From positions 310,001 to 374,000 of the forward strand of contig BQMF02000121.1 of assembly GCA_027922465.2 (NCBI GenBank): a stretch of 64,000 bases of DNA, given 5' to 3'. Of this stretch, positions 1-12,600 are shown piece after piece. The notes beneath the pieces are model-generated. The model saw only the letters and a list, made by a program, of their open reading frames with translations. It was not told the origin of the DNA and made no database searches. The position numbers were made by a program, and so were the translations under genes. This DNA is from Turritopsis dohrnii. Taxonomy: Eukaryota; Cnidaria; Hydrozoa; Anthoathecata; Oceaniidae. Numbering within the stretch: position 1 is the first letter of the stretch; each line of letters opens with the position of its first letter.

Positions 1-191
1 AAAATAAAATGTGTGAGAGATTTATAACTACCAGTTTAGGTGTCACTTTGGCATTAAGTAATTGTACATTTGTACTCCCTACCTAAAATTATTGAAGCTT
101 CTGATGCAGAGTTTCACACCAATTAATAATCACATGAGAATGGGTCTCAAAAACAACAAGCTAGGGTTAGGGTTAAAGTTAGATATCAATA

Positions 192-510
192 GACGAGTTT
201 CCAATGTTAATTACACTTTTAGACCTTGTACATACTAAAAATCAAATACAATGTACGAAAATAGATAGGAAGTGCTAATGTGTATTGAAACTTTCTAATG
301 TCGATTGTCTTTAAGGGGACTCCAGAGAACCAAATAAAGTGACAACATTTTGAAGTGTATAAAGAGACTTTTATTTCCTGTGAGGCTGCATGCGCATACT
401 CACAGGAAAATGGCTTGATTAATGATATTCTATGTTGCAATATACCGTAATTATCGAGCAAAGAACACTGGTGTTTATAAACATTACGTCACTAAGAAAC
501 TCATCTATAG
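192..510 (+). repeat. Dispersed ~320-bp repeat, copy 1 (inverted relative to copy at 15.6 kb)
   Basis: This block is repeated with only scattered mismatches, in reverse complement, at about 15565-15886. Shared landmarks are a run around GTAATTATCGAGCAAAGAAC, a short stem with TTTCCTGTGAG and CTCACAGGAAA, and a TTGTCACTTTATTTGG stretch read on the other strand. No coding potential or transposase is visible, so it is probably a non-autonomous mobile repeat. The two copies sit on either side of most of the bZIP gene. Confidence 0.75.
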
Positions 511-566
511 TCAGTGTAAAATTCTGCATCAGAATCATCAATATTAGGGATATACGAAAGTGCAAG

Positions 567-594
567 TATATATATATATATATATATATATATA
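567..594. repeat. (TA)14 microsatellite
   Basis: A perfect TA dinucleotide run of 28 bp lies directly after the first dispersed repeat. Confidence 0.9.
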
Positions 595-2375
595 GCTTTA
601 TCACTTCCTGGTGACATGTTGATGGTTGTTGGCACCATGCAGAGAAATTTTTGAAATTGTATATATAAGTTGTATCATAAGAAAATGCACTTGGGAATTG
701 GAGGAAACAGCAAGAAAAGTAGCAAAAGTGAAAATTTGAAGAAAATTACTGTAGCTAATATTTTTTTCTCTGCTGCATTCTACAAATTTTATTTCAGATA
801 AAGAATTTTACAAATTAACAGCCTCTTTAAACTAAAATAAGTCAATAATTTGACTAATATAAACAACATAATTTCATAGTATTTATAAAAGAAATTGTGT
901 TAACCTACTCGGTATCAGCCATATTTCGCTTTGCTCCCAAATATAACAGACGACTTCTTGTGATTGCGGAAGAACGTGTGTAATTATTGCACACCAAAAG
1001 ACAGCTACGATTAGAAAATTTAACCGATTTGAAAGACGTTAAAATTCGAGCTAAGCTTCCAAGTGTGTATCTACTAAATATCATCAAGTGTTTATTTGTA
1101 TTTTGCTGCTGATGAAATAACACGCAACAGAAGAGAGTTTTCTCGTAAATGGTCCGTCCCAAGTTACTGTCCACTCAAAGTTGAGCTCGTGTTGCGTAAT
1201 CGGTTTGCTAAAGAAACGATTTAGACTTCCTAAAACGGTGAAAGGCTATGACCAAAGTTGATACCAGGTGCTTTTTTCTTTCTTTGGAAGTTATCAACAG
1301 AGACGTGTAAAAAGGACGTCAAAGCGCCAGTTTTTGGTATGAAGACAGAAATCTAAATCTTACAATTATTGTACATAGTATAAAAGCTGAACTTGAAACG
1401 ATATCCCACGTTGAACTGCTGCCATTATATGGGTGTGAAGTTAACGCCTTTTCTTTTTCTTTTAGACGAGGGCGCAACCGTTTAATAAGTTGTTGCCTTG
1501 GTCGGGAATAATTTCGTTGGGGAAAAGTGACGAAATTTTTGCTTCATGACGAAAACTTTGAAAAAGTGAAATTTATGAGAACGTATTAGTAAAATTTTCC
1601 CTGACGAAATTATCCCCGATAAGGTATTGCGGGATTTTTGATTCTCAAAAAACTTTGCACAGGCAATGAATAAATAGATTAACAGCGCAGTAACGCTTAA
1701 TGAATAGTAGAAAAAGGTAAAGCAAAATATTGCGGTCCCTCCTTATACTTCTCCCGCCGTGGAGAGAAAAGAGGTTTTGATCCTTATAATAAAGTTCGTA
1801 CAGCATAACTCAAGAACAAAGTCACAGAGAATGGGCTTGCAGAGGAGGTTGGCCAATTTCCTGTGATTAGTCGTAAATTAATCTTACCGTCTATAGGTAA
1901 TACAAATTTTAGCTATCAAGCCTTCTCGGTGTCTAGGGAAGACTTAACAACTTACTACTAAGGTCTCTTCTTATCTTGCATCATTCTGTATAATATAATA
2001 ATTTATTCTGACTGGTAAAAAAATAAATAATCAGAAGTTAAGAGTGGATTTCTATTAGCGGGATTCGGAGAAATCATGTTTCGTTTACACGAAACTATTT
2101 TTCTATAGATTTGTAGGGAATTATATACAACTTAGTAGAATTGTTCGTGATTTTTTCCCTGCAAAGTCATTAGAAACTTCATCGCAATAACATTTTGACG
2201 ATTTTGACCACTAACAACAAAGCTTTGACGAGTACAACCTTTAGTGATTGCATCTTGTATAGATTAGCATAATATATGAGAAGTGCTGCACGCACATATG
2301 TGTTTCAAAGTAAAATGTGAGCTAAATTTAGTTGTGTAACATAACATGACCACACGGCAACCGGAGATGAACATA
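595..2375. other. Intergenic sequence without recognised features
   Basis: AT-rich sequence with frequent stops in all frames. I see no conserved protein motif, RNA gene or clear repeat here. Confidence 0.5.
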
Positions 2376-2690
2376 CCTAATGAAATGTTCTCATCACATA
2401 ACGAAATGTCCATCACTTAACGAAATATCAGTTACATAACAAAGTGTTCATCACCTTATGAAACATACAAAATACCTAACAAAATGTTCACTATTAAATG
2501 AAATGTTTAGCGACTAAAGAAATGTCCAAACACCTAACGAAATGTCCAACACCTAACGAAATGTCCAACACCTAACGAAATGTCCAACACCTATAACGAA
2601 ATATCCATTATCTAACAAAGTGTCCATCATCACCTTTTATGAAACCATCCATCACCTAAACAAAATGTTCACTATTAAATGCTAACACCT
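2376..2690 (+). repeat. Minisatellite, ~19-bp unit
   Basis: About fifteen degenerate tandem copies of a unit close to CACCTAACGAAATGTCCAA. The middle copies, near 2530-2590, are almost identical and the outer copies are more diverged. Confidence 0.85.
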
Positions 2691-2702
2691 AATGAAATGT
2701 TA

Positions 2703-2813
2703 GGAAGTTACAATCTCGAACCTAGAGTCTCTTGCCTTTTCGATATACGGATAGCTAACCCGTACATCGAAAAGGCAAGAGACCCTGGGTTCGAGGTTGA
2801 GGAAGTTATAATA
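2703..2813. mobile_element. Hairpin MITE, CTCGAACC family, copy 1
   Basis: Nearly the whole segment is one inverted repeat. The left arm reads CTCGAACC, then GTCTCTTGCCTTTTCGAT. The right arm reads ATCGAAAAGGCAAGAGAC, then GGTTCGAG. GGAAGTTA and its near copy GAAGTTAT lie just outside the arms. A second copy at 29.29 kb interrupts a SINE, which shows the family is mobile. It is non-coding. Confidence 0.75.
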
Positions 2814-3116
2814 ACAATAATAATAGCAATAATAACGATATATTTCACAGTATCTCCAAAATTTTACAATTGGCTTTTCACCTGGAAATTGAGAAAATTA
2901 TATATATGCAGCGTCTAAAAAATATTGTATATTAAAAAAAATACTGGCAAAAACTAGAGAGAAAATCGTAGTATAGGACGTGGCTAGGTGTGGCTAAGGA
3001 GTAGAAGGCCCAGATAGTCGTAAACCAAAAAAAATGTCGACTGAAGTTAAAAAAAGTTAGTTCTTATCACGAAATGAAACCTAGAAAAAAACAGCAAATC
3101 TATGTATGTATATGCA

Positions 3117-3305
3117 CAGTAGTGGATTCTCTATAATTCGACTTTCCATTACTCGAACTCTCTATAATTCGAACTGAAACAGTGGGTTCCAAGGTAATTG
3201 GGTTCAAGCTTAAACCTAGCAATATCACTCTCTTTAATTCGAACTCTCCATAATTCGAACGATTTTGTTTTTCCCTTCAAGGTTCGAGTTACAGAGAGTC
3301 TACTG
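3117..3305. mobile_element. Tigger/pogo-type MITE
   Basis: It starts CAGTAGTGGATTCTCTATAA and ends with the inverted form, a CAGAGAGTCTACTG tail followed by TA. Internal repeats of TAATTCGAACTC are present. CAGTAG-type termini next to TA are typical of Tc1/mariner-pogo derivatives. The left TA has decayed to CA. Confidence 0.6.
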
Positions 3306-3738
3306 TATAAGTTGTTGAAATGTCGACATGTCTCTTGACAAACTTATACAGTCTCGATAACTTGAACTCACAGTGGACGACTGTTCGAGATACAGAAAAA
3401 AAGTCAGGATATCGAGTATTCGAGATATTGAAAGAGCGTTGACTGTTATGCCAGCCTAATTTGCAATTACATTCAATGTGTGTATTATAATAGGACAGAA
3501 AATTGTTCTTCAGACATTGTAACAATATGAACTGAAAGGTTCCAGTGGGCAAAGTCATTAAAACGTCACTGTGGTAAAGAGCACTTTTATTGTAATTTTG
3601 TGAGCATTTTGAGAGAGAAATATACTCCCTCGCAGTGATTTTTCAACAAATTATACGAAGTCCAGAGAGGCGGCTTCATTTGCGTAGTCAAAAATAGTGG
3701 AGGAGCACAGTCTAATAAAAAAGTCCTTGTCAACCATA

Positions 3739-4181
3739 CCGTGTTTCCTCTACTAAGTGCCCATTTCGAAAAATGGAGGGGGCTCTTTAAAAGAGGGGGG
3801 CGATTGTAAAATTATTTCAAAAAACCCTTACATAAAATTGTGAGAGGTGCTAAAAATAAAGACTTATTTGCAGTTTTATCATTCAACTTCAGTCTGAAAA
3901 ACTATGTACAGTAAACAGAAGAAATATCAAGTATAGTTCATATCTACATGTCTACGTCATCTTCTTAATCGACATCATGTATACAAAGACCAGTGGTGGA
4001 CACCCTTCATCGGAGAAACTTTTTACTTTTTTTGCAAGAGATGGAAAAGTTGCAGAAAGGAAAGACGATTCATATGAACAACAAAATACGCGGCCGGGCG
4101 CTTATGTAGGATTTTGAACGTATTATTGGCTTATTAGAGGGGAGCGCTAAAAAGAGGGGACGCTAAAAAGAGGAAATACGG
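3739..4181. mobile_element. Non-autonomous DNA transposon, CCGTRTTTCCTCT termini
   Basis: The 13-bp terminal inverted repeats are CCGTGTTTCCTCT on the left and the complement of CCGTATTTCCTCT on the right. Next to them are inverted subterminal tracts of the form AGCGCCCC. TA precedes the left end. The internal 440 bp shows no transposase frame. Confidence 0.6.
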
Positions 4182-4344
4182 CAAGTGCTAGTTAGTTTTA
4201 AGTAACTCAACATTACAAATTTTGACTGACTTCTGGATTCGCCTCTGATCGTCATGGAGAGGATCAAGGTTTACGTGAACGTTCGCCCTATTCGTTAAAA
4301 AAACTACCCTGCTGGCTGAAGTCATCTCTAATTTTAATATCTAC

Positions 4345-4435
4345 CAGTTTCGAACCCAAGCCTACTTGGCTTACGGATAGCGTATAGCGCCTGTACGTAC
4401 ATCGGGGGAGAGGCAATTTACTCCTGGGTTCGAAA
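4345..4435. repeat. Degenerate TTCGAACCC hairpin
   Basis: The left side has TTTCGAACCCAAG and the right side has CTCCTGGGTTCGAAA. This forms a diverged inverted repeat related to the CTCGAACC hairpin family. The loop is about 60 bp. Confidence 0.45.
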
Positions 4436-5058
4436 TTTAATACCTACATCATCATAAATTGCCCGTAACCGATCACTAAGAATCTATTCATTTTGTAGCA
4501 GATCAATTTGGCTTACGCATTTTTTGGTGGATAGCTTAACCAAACAGGACACGCTGCGATACTTTGTTGAAAAATACCTGGGTTCGAGGTGTGGTGTCGA
4601 AGAGTACATATCTATGGAAAGGCGCAATTATTCATTGCAGTGAATGTTTGGTGATTTTGACCACTGGGGGAATAACAGAAAACCATTTCGAAATTCGCTA
4701 CGAACGAAATCGCAATTAAGCATGCGGCAAATACTAAGCAAGATTTCTGTCCATGTATGTATCAGAGTAGTCATGGCAACTTGCATCACATTATGGCGTT
4801 CAAGATGCAGAGATGTATATAAAAGAAAAACACGTGCAGGAGGACTTGCAGATAACGTAAGAGAGTGTATTTACCTTATATATTAGCGTAATTTTGAAGA
4901 GGAGAAAAAATTTACAATTGGCCCTACTCCAAACAAGAAGTATATATGCTTAAGGTTATCAAATCACTCATACATATTTACACTTTACAGGACGACCTCT
5001 AGCATGGTCGACAAAATAAAAATTTAATTAAATATTCTGATATCTTTTGGACAATATA

Positions 5059-5285
5059 CCTTTCCCGAATTCATGTTTAAACGATGCATTTTGGCTGAGT
5101 TGTCGTGTCTAACCTCGCTTTTAATATTCTAACTGCTTGTAATTATTGGAATGGGAATTACGGATAATAGAGACTATCATTAAGTTATAAAATAATGAAA
5201 TCAATGGAACAATGAATTGCATAAAAACGAGGTTAGATATGAAACTCGGTCATAATTCAGTGTTTAAACTGAAATTCGGGAAAGG
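5059..5285. mobile_element. MITE with CCTTTCCCGAATT termini
   Basis: Inverted ends read CCTTTCCCGAATTCATGTTT on the left, with the matching complement AAACTGAAATTCGGGAAAGG on the right. An inner inverted pair, CTAACCTCG and CGAGGTTAG, is also present. It lies in the 3' flank of the bZIP gene. Single-ended relatives occur near 21.09 kb and 29.72 kb. Confidence 0.6.
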
Positions 5286-5289
5286 TCTA

Positions 5290-5295
5290 TTTATT
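5290..5295 (-). other. Putative poly(A) signal of the bZIP gene
   Basis: AATAAA on the minus strand lies about 123 nt beyond the bZIP stop codon and just outside the MITE end. It is the first canonical hexamer noticed downstream. Confidence 0.45.
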
Positions 5296-5417
5296 AGGAA
5301 TGCTACTGGACTGTATTCCCTAGCATGCCGAATGAAGTGGCAATAACATTGCGCGGTCACACGTACAAAAGGATAATGAAAGTGAAAATGCATTTAGATA
5401 AGAGGAGCGTTCGTTTA

Positions 5418-6607
5418 TCACATGTTACTACTGTTATCAATCTCCAGTGAGTCATCAGTACCATCACCGATTTCGTATTCCCTCAGCATCATTTCTAGTG
5501 CTTCGTTTTGTTTGATCAGTAGACAAACAGATGCACGTAACGATTGATTCTCCTTGATTAAATTCTGCATTCTCTTACTCACTTCGATCTCCTTTCTCCG
5601 CCGCATTTCACGAGATTTCCGCGCAGCTTCATTATTACGCTTTCTCTTCTCCCAATATTCAGTGTCTTTCTTACTTTCTGGAACCTGTTCCTTCGACGGT
5701 TTTCCCTTCACAGGTTTGGGGTCATATATATAGCCTCGCTTACGTTTGCGTCCAGGTTTACCACCTTGGTGCTTAGTCGGACGTTGGTTCCTCTGAGAGC
5801 CAGAAGTGGAGCCGCTATACACCCCACTACTTTCCCCTTCATTTTCCAATTTCTTCCTGCAAGTACTAATCGCATCGGAATTATTTGATTTATATACCTT
5901 GGCTGGCTTTGGGTCCGTCTCATTGCTTTTATTCTGGTTATTATTTTCTGAGTTGCTTGACTTGATACTCGAGCTCCCTCGGCTACCACTGTCAGTCTCT
6001 GTGGAACGTGGCGCCAGTGACGAGGAGCCGCTGGTGTAAACTGTACACCCACAGGAGAGTGAATTACTACAATTACTGCAGCTATCAGATTTTCCGTTAG
6101 AGGAATCAGGCTTTGTTGTATCGTCGATCAAATCAGGACCTACTAGTTCTCCTTTCAATCGAGTCTGGACCCCAAGATTGGTCTCAATCTTTTCTGCGTT
6201 ATTGTGTTGTTGGCGACACTCCATTTCATGAATAAATCGATCTAAACATACGTTGTGATCATACTGTCTGTCCATCTCCGCAATAACGTCCTTATTCAAC
6301 GAATGTTTACGTTGAGGTTGATCCTTTGAACTCTCTCTACTGTCGATCGAGTTGGGACGACTATTGCCGGTAATATTTAAGGTCGGTTGGAGGTCTCTCG
6401 GTTGGAGGTCTCTCGATTTGAGCTCATCGAAATAGGAGCGAGATTGGAGTCTTGCATCACTGAGGAAGGACGAAGCATTCGTTGAACAGAATTCATCAAT
6501 TCCCATAAAATGTTCAGATAAAGCCCTTGGAAATTCGTTTACGCGACTAACATCGGATTTGATGTTCACAGGATTGAAGAGTGAACCGAAGGAGCCGCCA
6601 GTTTTCC
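5418..6607 (-). CDS. bZIP gene, exon 2 with bZIP domain
   Basis: A single open frame of about 396 codons runs from the acceptor CTTTTATCAG to the TGA at 5418-5420. No ATG lies near its 5' end; the first in-frame codons are GKTGGSFGSLF. A separate start exon is therefore required. Confidence 0.9.
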
Positions 6608-9600
6608 CTGATAAAAGAAAACAACAATTCCATCAAGCACTTACATAAAACACCCAATGTGTAAGAACAAAGTCGCTAAATAAACCTCTCAGAACCAATC
6701 ACAACTAGGGACTTTTCTAAGCGAGCTAACACCTACATAAGGAATGGAGGCGTTAAAAAAGCGACTGAGCTAACATCTACATAAGGAATGGAGGCGTTAA
6801 AAAAGCGACTTCAAAACAGCGGGAAAATCAAATTCGTAAAATTACCACGTGATGAAACAGTTCCTGACATGATATCAATAAATGCAAATAACTCAGACAG
6901 TTTTGTATTATATTCTTATAACTTTGTAAACTTGTCTAGTGTGGCAATGAACTACTGTTCCGCTACGTTCCCAGTCACTATAATTATTTGCTAACAAAGC
7001 TATAAATTAACATACAACTTACTATATTGAATTTCGATTTAAATTACGTCTGGTAAAAACTGTTCCTACAATTAATTCCCGCCAAATTTGATTATTTTCT
7101 TAAACCACCAATTTTTTTCGAAAGGAATTAAAAGGTATAAAATGGTAGAATTTCAGCATTGCACATCATCATAATGCTTCATTTTAAATGAATCAAAAAA
7201 TCAAAAAAGAACCTAAAACCTCCTCATCTTTTAGTTCGATGTTTAGCTCCGCCACCAGCTGCGTCTATTTTTCCATCACAAGCAAATTTGATACCGTCCC
7301 TGAAATTTGTGCTGTTATTTTGCAAGGTATTTCCAGACCCCCTGCAGTAAAGGGGATCTTCTGCAATGCCTGTTATTCTGCAATTTTTTGAAAAAACAAT
7401 CCATGTGATGGACTTTCCTCTTCTCATTTAAATATTTTGTCTTTTTTTTCTATCAAACCACCTAATTGAAAATTGATTATTCGGGGCATCCCCAAAATTG
7501 ATTCCTGCTAAATATAAATATTTTCCTGAACCGCCAAAATAGATTTCTGCCAAATTGCTTCGGAATTGGCGGATGAGCAAATCTGCCAAAATTTCTTCAT
7601 TTGAGGTACTTTTAAACGTTTGATATGTAAAACCTTCGAAAATTTGAAGGCTGTGTGCCTTCATTAGAATTTACATTGCGTTATTAGCAGACTCTCGTAG
7701 ACTCTAAATCGCAGACTAATTGCAATTTCGGCCGGAGGAGGAGCCAATGGGTGTTTTAATACGGTATTCGCTTCCGCTGCTACTGCAATCAGAAAACTTA
7801 GATCAGAACATATGTATTATAGTAAGAAAGTAATGAACGAACAAAAAAAGTTGTTTTTTCTTTCCATTTTATGGAAAAAGAAAAGACATGTTTTATCAAA
7901 AAGCAAGTGATCAATTTAAAAACACACATCATTTATCGGCACAAGCAGGCCAATTGAAGTTACTAAAGCATATAAGCATATTATGTACCTTTGAGTTCTA
8001 TTATAAACTTAAGCATATTGTAAGCATATTTTTTATGGTAAAAAACCAGAAAAAACACTAAGCATATCTACTGTAAGGTCGTTTCAGAGGTATGCTTATA
8101 AAAACAAATTAGTGTCAGATGCAACAAATAATAGAAACCTGGAAATAAGTTGCAGTAACCATGGCAACAATTATTTTTACTGATACATGTTTGCCACTAT
8201 ATATTATACAAAATAGCGTATCATTAAAGTTTCCTGAGTTACCTTGTGTTTGTATGTCACTAATTTCTTCTTGAACATTGCAACGCAACGTTTAGGTGGG
8301 GATTAAGTTTCAAACAAAATATTTAAAATAATTAAATAATTAAACATCTCGAGAACTGAAAAACCGATTTCCTGAGAATTCAAATACTGACAGTCTCATT
8401 TTAGAAACTCTTCCAAACAATGTTTTTTTCGAGTTTAATTTCTCATTGATAACAGGATGATGCTGTCGTTTTCATAAGTCAATTTTTCAGAACCACACAA
8501 ATGAGCAAAAACAGACTTTAGATTGGATGCTACATCAATTTGGCGGTAAAACAAATTCACTATCATAGCTTGAAAATGTACGCCATAACACCTTTATATC
8601 CATACATTTCGTAGCCCTGTAAATGTGAAGTTCTTCAGAACCATTTCTTTTAATTTTAGCTTTAAATTGAAAACTAAAGCCTGTTTGATGGGACTTATCT
8701 CTTAAGCTTTATTTCCAATAAAATTGTTTTTGTTGCACAACCGTTTTGCAGCACTTTTCATAAGCTCTTCAAAATCTGATATTGCTTTTCTATTGTATTA
8801 TTCAAAATATATTCGAATTATATATACTCACCTGTTCATAATATAACAAGATTCGCAAAAATGCGACTATATATTTCCCCAAAGTTGCAAACATTTTATC
8901 AATTATTGTGTGTACATTGATAACCATGAGAAAAATGTATCATTAAATAATTACAGTATAACTACCATCAACCTGATACTCAGATTGAATTTAATACCAC
9001 AAAAAAACTTACTTTGAACTTACTTTGAAGTTGTTTATGGTCAAATGATAAGGTTTCTCTTAAAATTTTTTGCTGAGGAGTTAAAAAGTGACTGAGAAGT
9101 TACTATGGACACGTAGCTAAAATGCGACTAATATTTCCCCTTAAACAACTGCATATCAACAACCCCATCAATGTGTAAGACAATTTCATCATAACATAAA
9201 TGTATGATCTTTATTGTTGCAGAAGCTGGACAAGTTTCCTATCCTAGCCTTTATACCATAAACAATGAAATTTGAGAGAACACTTGCTTTTTGTAACTCG
9301 GATAAAATTATCTTACAACATTATACAATCAAATCTGTATACAGGTTTTCTGTACAAAAGAAGAAAAGAAAATTGTTAAACCTAATTTTGATACTACAGT
9401 ATACTTTCGGGTAGACATATAAGCAAATAACTATTGAAAGCAATCAAAATCTCTACTAAGAAATATTACGTGTAACATTTCAAATTAGGACAGAATAGTT
9501 ATTTTCAAAAAAAAAATGGGCTTAAAGTGACAATTTATAAAACTAAATTCAAGTATTCAGAATAAACATCTATGTTCAAAAAAATATGTTCACACTCATT

Positions 9601-12600
9601 GTTTATTTTGTGGTAAAAACGACCTTCATATATAAATCCCAAATGGAAAAAAAAAAATTTGGTAGTGAAAAGAAAATACATATTCATAACCAAATCACTA
9701 CATAGCTGAAAGTAGAAGTTCGTGTTCCGGCTTGACTTAATTTACAGACTGTCATTTGTATTGTGTTTTGATTTACGCTCGTTCGTACAGGAAAATTGAC
9801 AGTATATAAATTTTGCAAAATAAAATATGACATACAGTATCAAAACAGTATACGTGACCATGGAATTCATCCATAGTAAACTATGTTTCTGTTGTTGGAT
9901 TAAATGACTATCCAGGGAAGCACACTCGACCAGATTCTTTCAAGTTATTATGTGTCTCAATCCTGTGTGTGTTTTAAAATATTATACGTAATTGGTTTTT
10001 TTAACTTCTTATTGCATATACGACATCACGTTTTTACTTGCTGTTTTTGTATGTACTTTTTGAATTATCAAACTGATTGAACTGGTTGTTGTTCTCCACA
10101 TGAAATGGGTTTCCTTTATGGCTGGTACATCATGCTTTCAGTTCAGTTGGGCTACATTATATATCAGGATGTAAAATAAAAATAAATCTTCAGCTTGGCT
10201 ATTGATAATGAATTTTCACCTTTGCACTGAAACCACAGCTTCAATGGTTTGCTGTTCGAAGCAAATTAATTACCAATCATCATAACATTGTTATCAACAA
10301 AAACAAAACATCATTGATATATCAATTCTTTCTGTTTTTTACACCTTCATTTCATTCAAAAGTTTTTACAAAGCTTTTTAAGACAACACTGAACTAAAAC
10401 GATTCATTTCCATCATTTAACATCATTTAACATTTCATCTATTGAATCATTATAAAAGCTAGCAGAAAAAAAGCAAAAATCTTCCAAGAAGAAGAAGAAG
10501 AAGAAGAAGAAGAAGAAGAAGAAGAAGAAGAAGAAGAAGAAGAAGAAGAAGAAGAAGAAGAAGAAGAAGAAGAAGAAGAAGAAGAAGAAGAAGAAGAAGA
10601 AGAAGAAGAAGAAGAAGAAGAAGAAGAAGAAGAAGAAGAAGAAGAAGAAGAAGAAGAAGAAGAAGAAGAAGAAGAAGAAGAAGAAGAAGAAGAAGAAGAA
10701 GAAGAAGAAGAAGAAGAAGAAGAAGAAGAAGAAGAAGAAGAAGAAGAAGAAGAAGAAGAAGAAGAAGAAGAAGAAGAAGAAGAAGAAGAAGAAGAAGAAG
10801 AAGAAGAAGAAGAAGAAGAAGAAGGAAAATGCCGGTTTTAACATATTCGCCCTATGGGGAAATATATAAAAATCAACAGAGAAAATTTATTCTACATATA
10901 GCAGCCAAATACATGACTTGTTTTGACAGATAATCTGTTTAAAAATAGGATCCTTATTATCTACACATTACCAAAAGTTTTATGTAACCTTTTATCTTTA
11001 CAAGTCTCTTTATTTATATAAGAAACACATTTTGTGAGGTTCATTGTTTCTTACCATTTAGATCACTTGAACCAAAAGTGTTTCTGAAGGACTCCTTAAG
11101 AAATAACAGTTAGAATATGTTCAAGAAAATTCAAAGGAAACATAGAATCTGCCTTCTTAAATGACTTGTTACTTTACTGTTTCATAGATTCGTTGCACCT
11201 TATTCCATTATCTTGTTATCATTATCAAGATTTTTTTTTTTATTTTTTATTTTCAGCCTGAGCCTGATATATCTGAAGTTTCTGCAAAGCTTGGCATTCC
11301 TTCTTTCTTCGAAGTCTATTCAAGTTTATTCAATTTTATTCAAGTTAAACAACTTTCTCCAATGCATTTGACTCTCATTGTTATGTTTTATTTGTCTTTT
11401 ATACGTCAATAAAGAGAGCACTGCTGGTTGTTTCTGATCTTCCTATTTTGCAATATTAATGAATATGATGAAGAGTCTTCCACGAAGTTAAGTTGCATTC
11501 ATTTAATTGTTTCTTTTTAAAACATCACCTTTTTAAACATGGGTGCTGGTTATATGAACGAAATTGTCCTGCTTAGCTGGTATAAAAATTTTTCATGTTA
11601 CAAAAACCATCCCAGCAAACAGGACAAGATTTTTGGTTTTCAAAATTATTTGCCACACACTTCTTACCTGTGATGTCAGATGAAATGCTATATTTTTCCA
11701 GCTCAGACTTACATGAACAAAAAATGTCCTGTCTAGGTGATCTTTGCAAGAGTAACATAAAAAAACTTATATCATCTAAACAGTAAAAGATGATGTTTTC
11801 AGCCTTTCTGTATTCTGTATATACATAATTCTGTACATAATTTTCATGCTGTCTGTCTTTTTTCATATTTTTGTGCATTTTGTCAGCCTCCTCATCATTT
11901 GAAGCTAGAGCATATAGCAACAGAGCAACAAAAAGCAAAGTTTTACTTTTGTATTTATTATAAAGCAATTTACATTTTTGTTACATTGTATGGTATTTCC
12001 ACATTGAATGAATCTTTGAATTTGCAACTAATCATGTTTAGAAAGCCATATGCCCGTTAAAGCTCTAGTTAGTTTTTTAAATAGTTTTATATACAAGTTT
12101 TTTTTACGAAGTTGGACATCTTAAACTTTCCACAACTAGTTTTATGTTTTTTTTCCATTGGATTTGGATTAACTTACCTGAATGGCACTAATCTTTGCGG
12201 TTTTGGTGAATTTTGGCCATTTTCACGAATTAAATACTTGCGAAAATCTTCTAGGCCTTTTATTCGCAAAAATTTGTACTCACGAAAACATTTCTGTAAC
12301 TTTTGCCTGTTTTTTCTGACATAAATTAAAAGAACATTCCTATTTATAAAATATCCTTCAAATCTAATCAATAACAATGGTCTCAGTGACCTTTTTATTA
12401 CTTTTGCTTTCTTGGGATTTCCCATGATGTCCCCAATCTGGAACTCACAACAGTGCCTTTTGTGAAAATTGATACATGCGAAATCTTTAGATCGCAACTA
12501 TTCACAAAAATTAATACCAGCAAAATTGATTTCTTTTTGGCTTACAAAAAATTAGTACCATTAAGGTAATAACAGTTCTGTTGTTCACATGTATGATAAG

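Noticed and set aside
161..178. CTAGGGTTAGGGTTAAAG resembling telomere repeat
   Set aside because: Only two copies of the unit; too short to be telomeric.
10413..10844. 143-residue minus-strand frame, almost all phenylalanine
   Set aside because: It is the translation of the AAG repeat and not a protein.
11573..11968. Minus-strand frame of 131 codons with a hydrophobic start and several cysteines
   Set aside because: It has no ATG at its start (an upstream ATG is followed at once by TAA), lies inside the bZIP intron and shows no recognised domain or splice sites.
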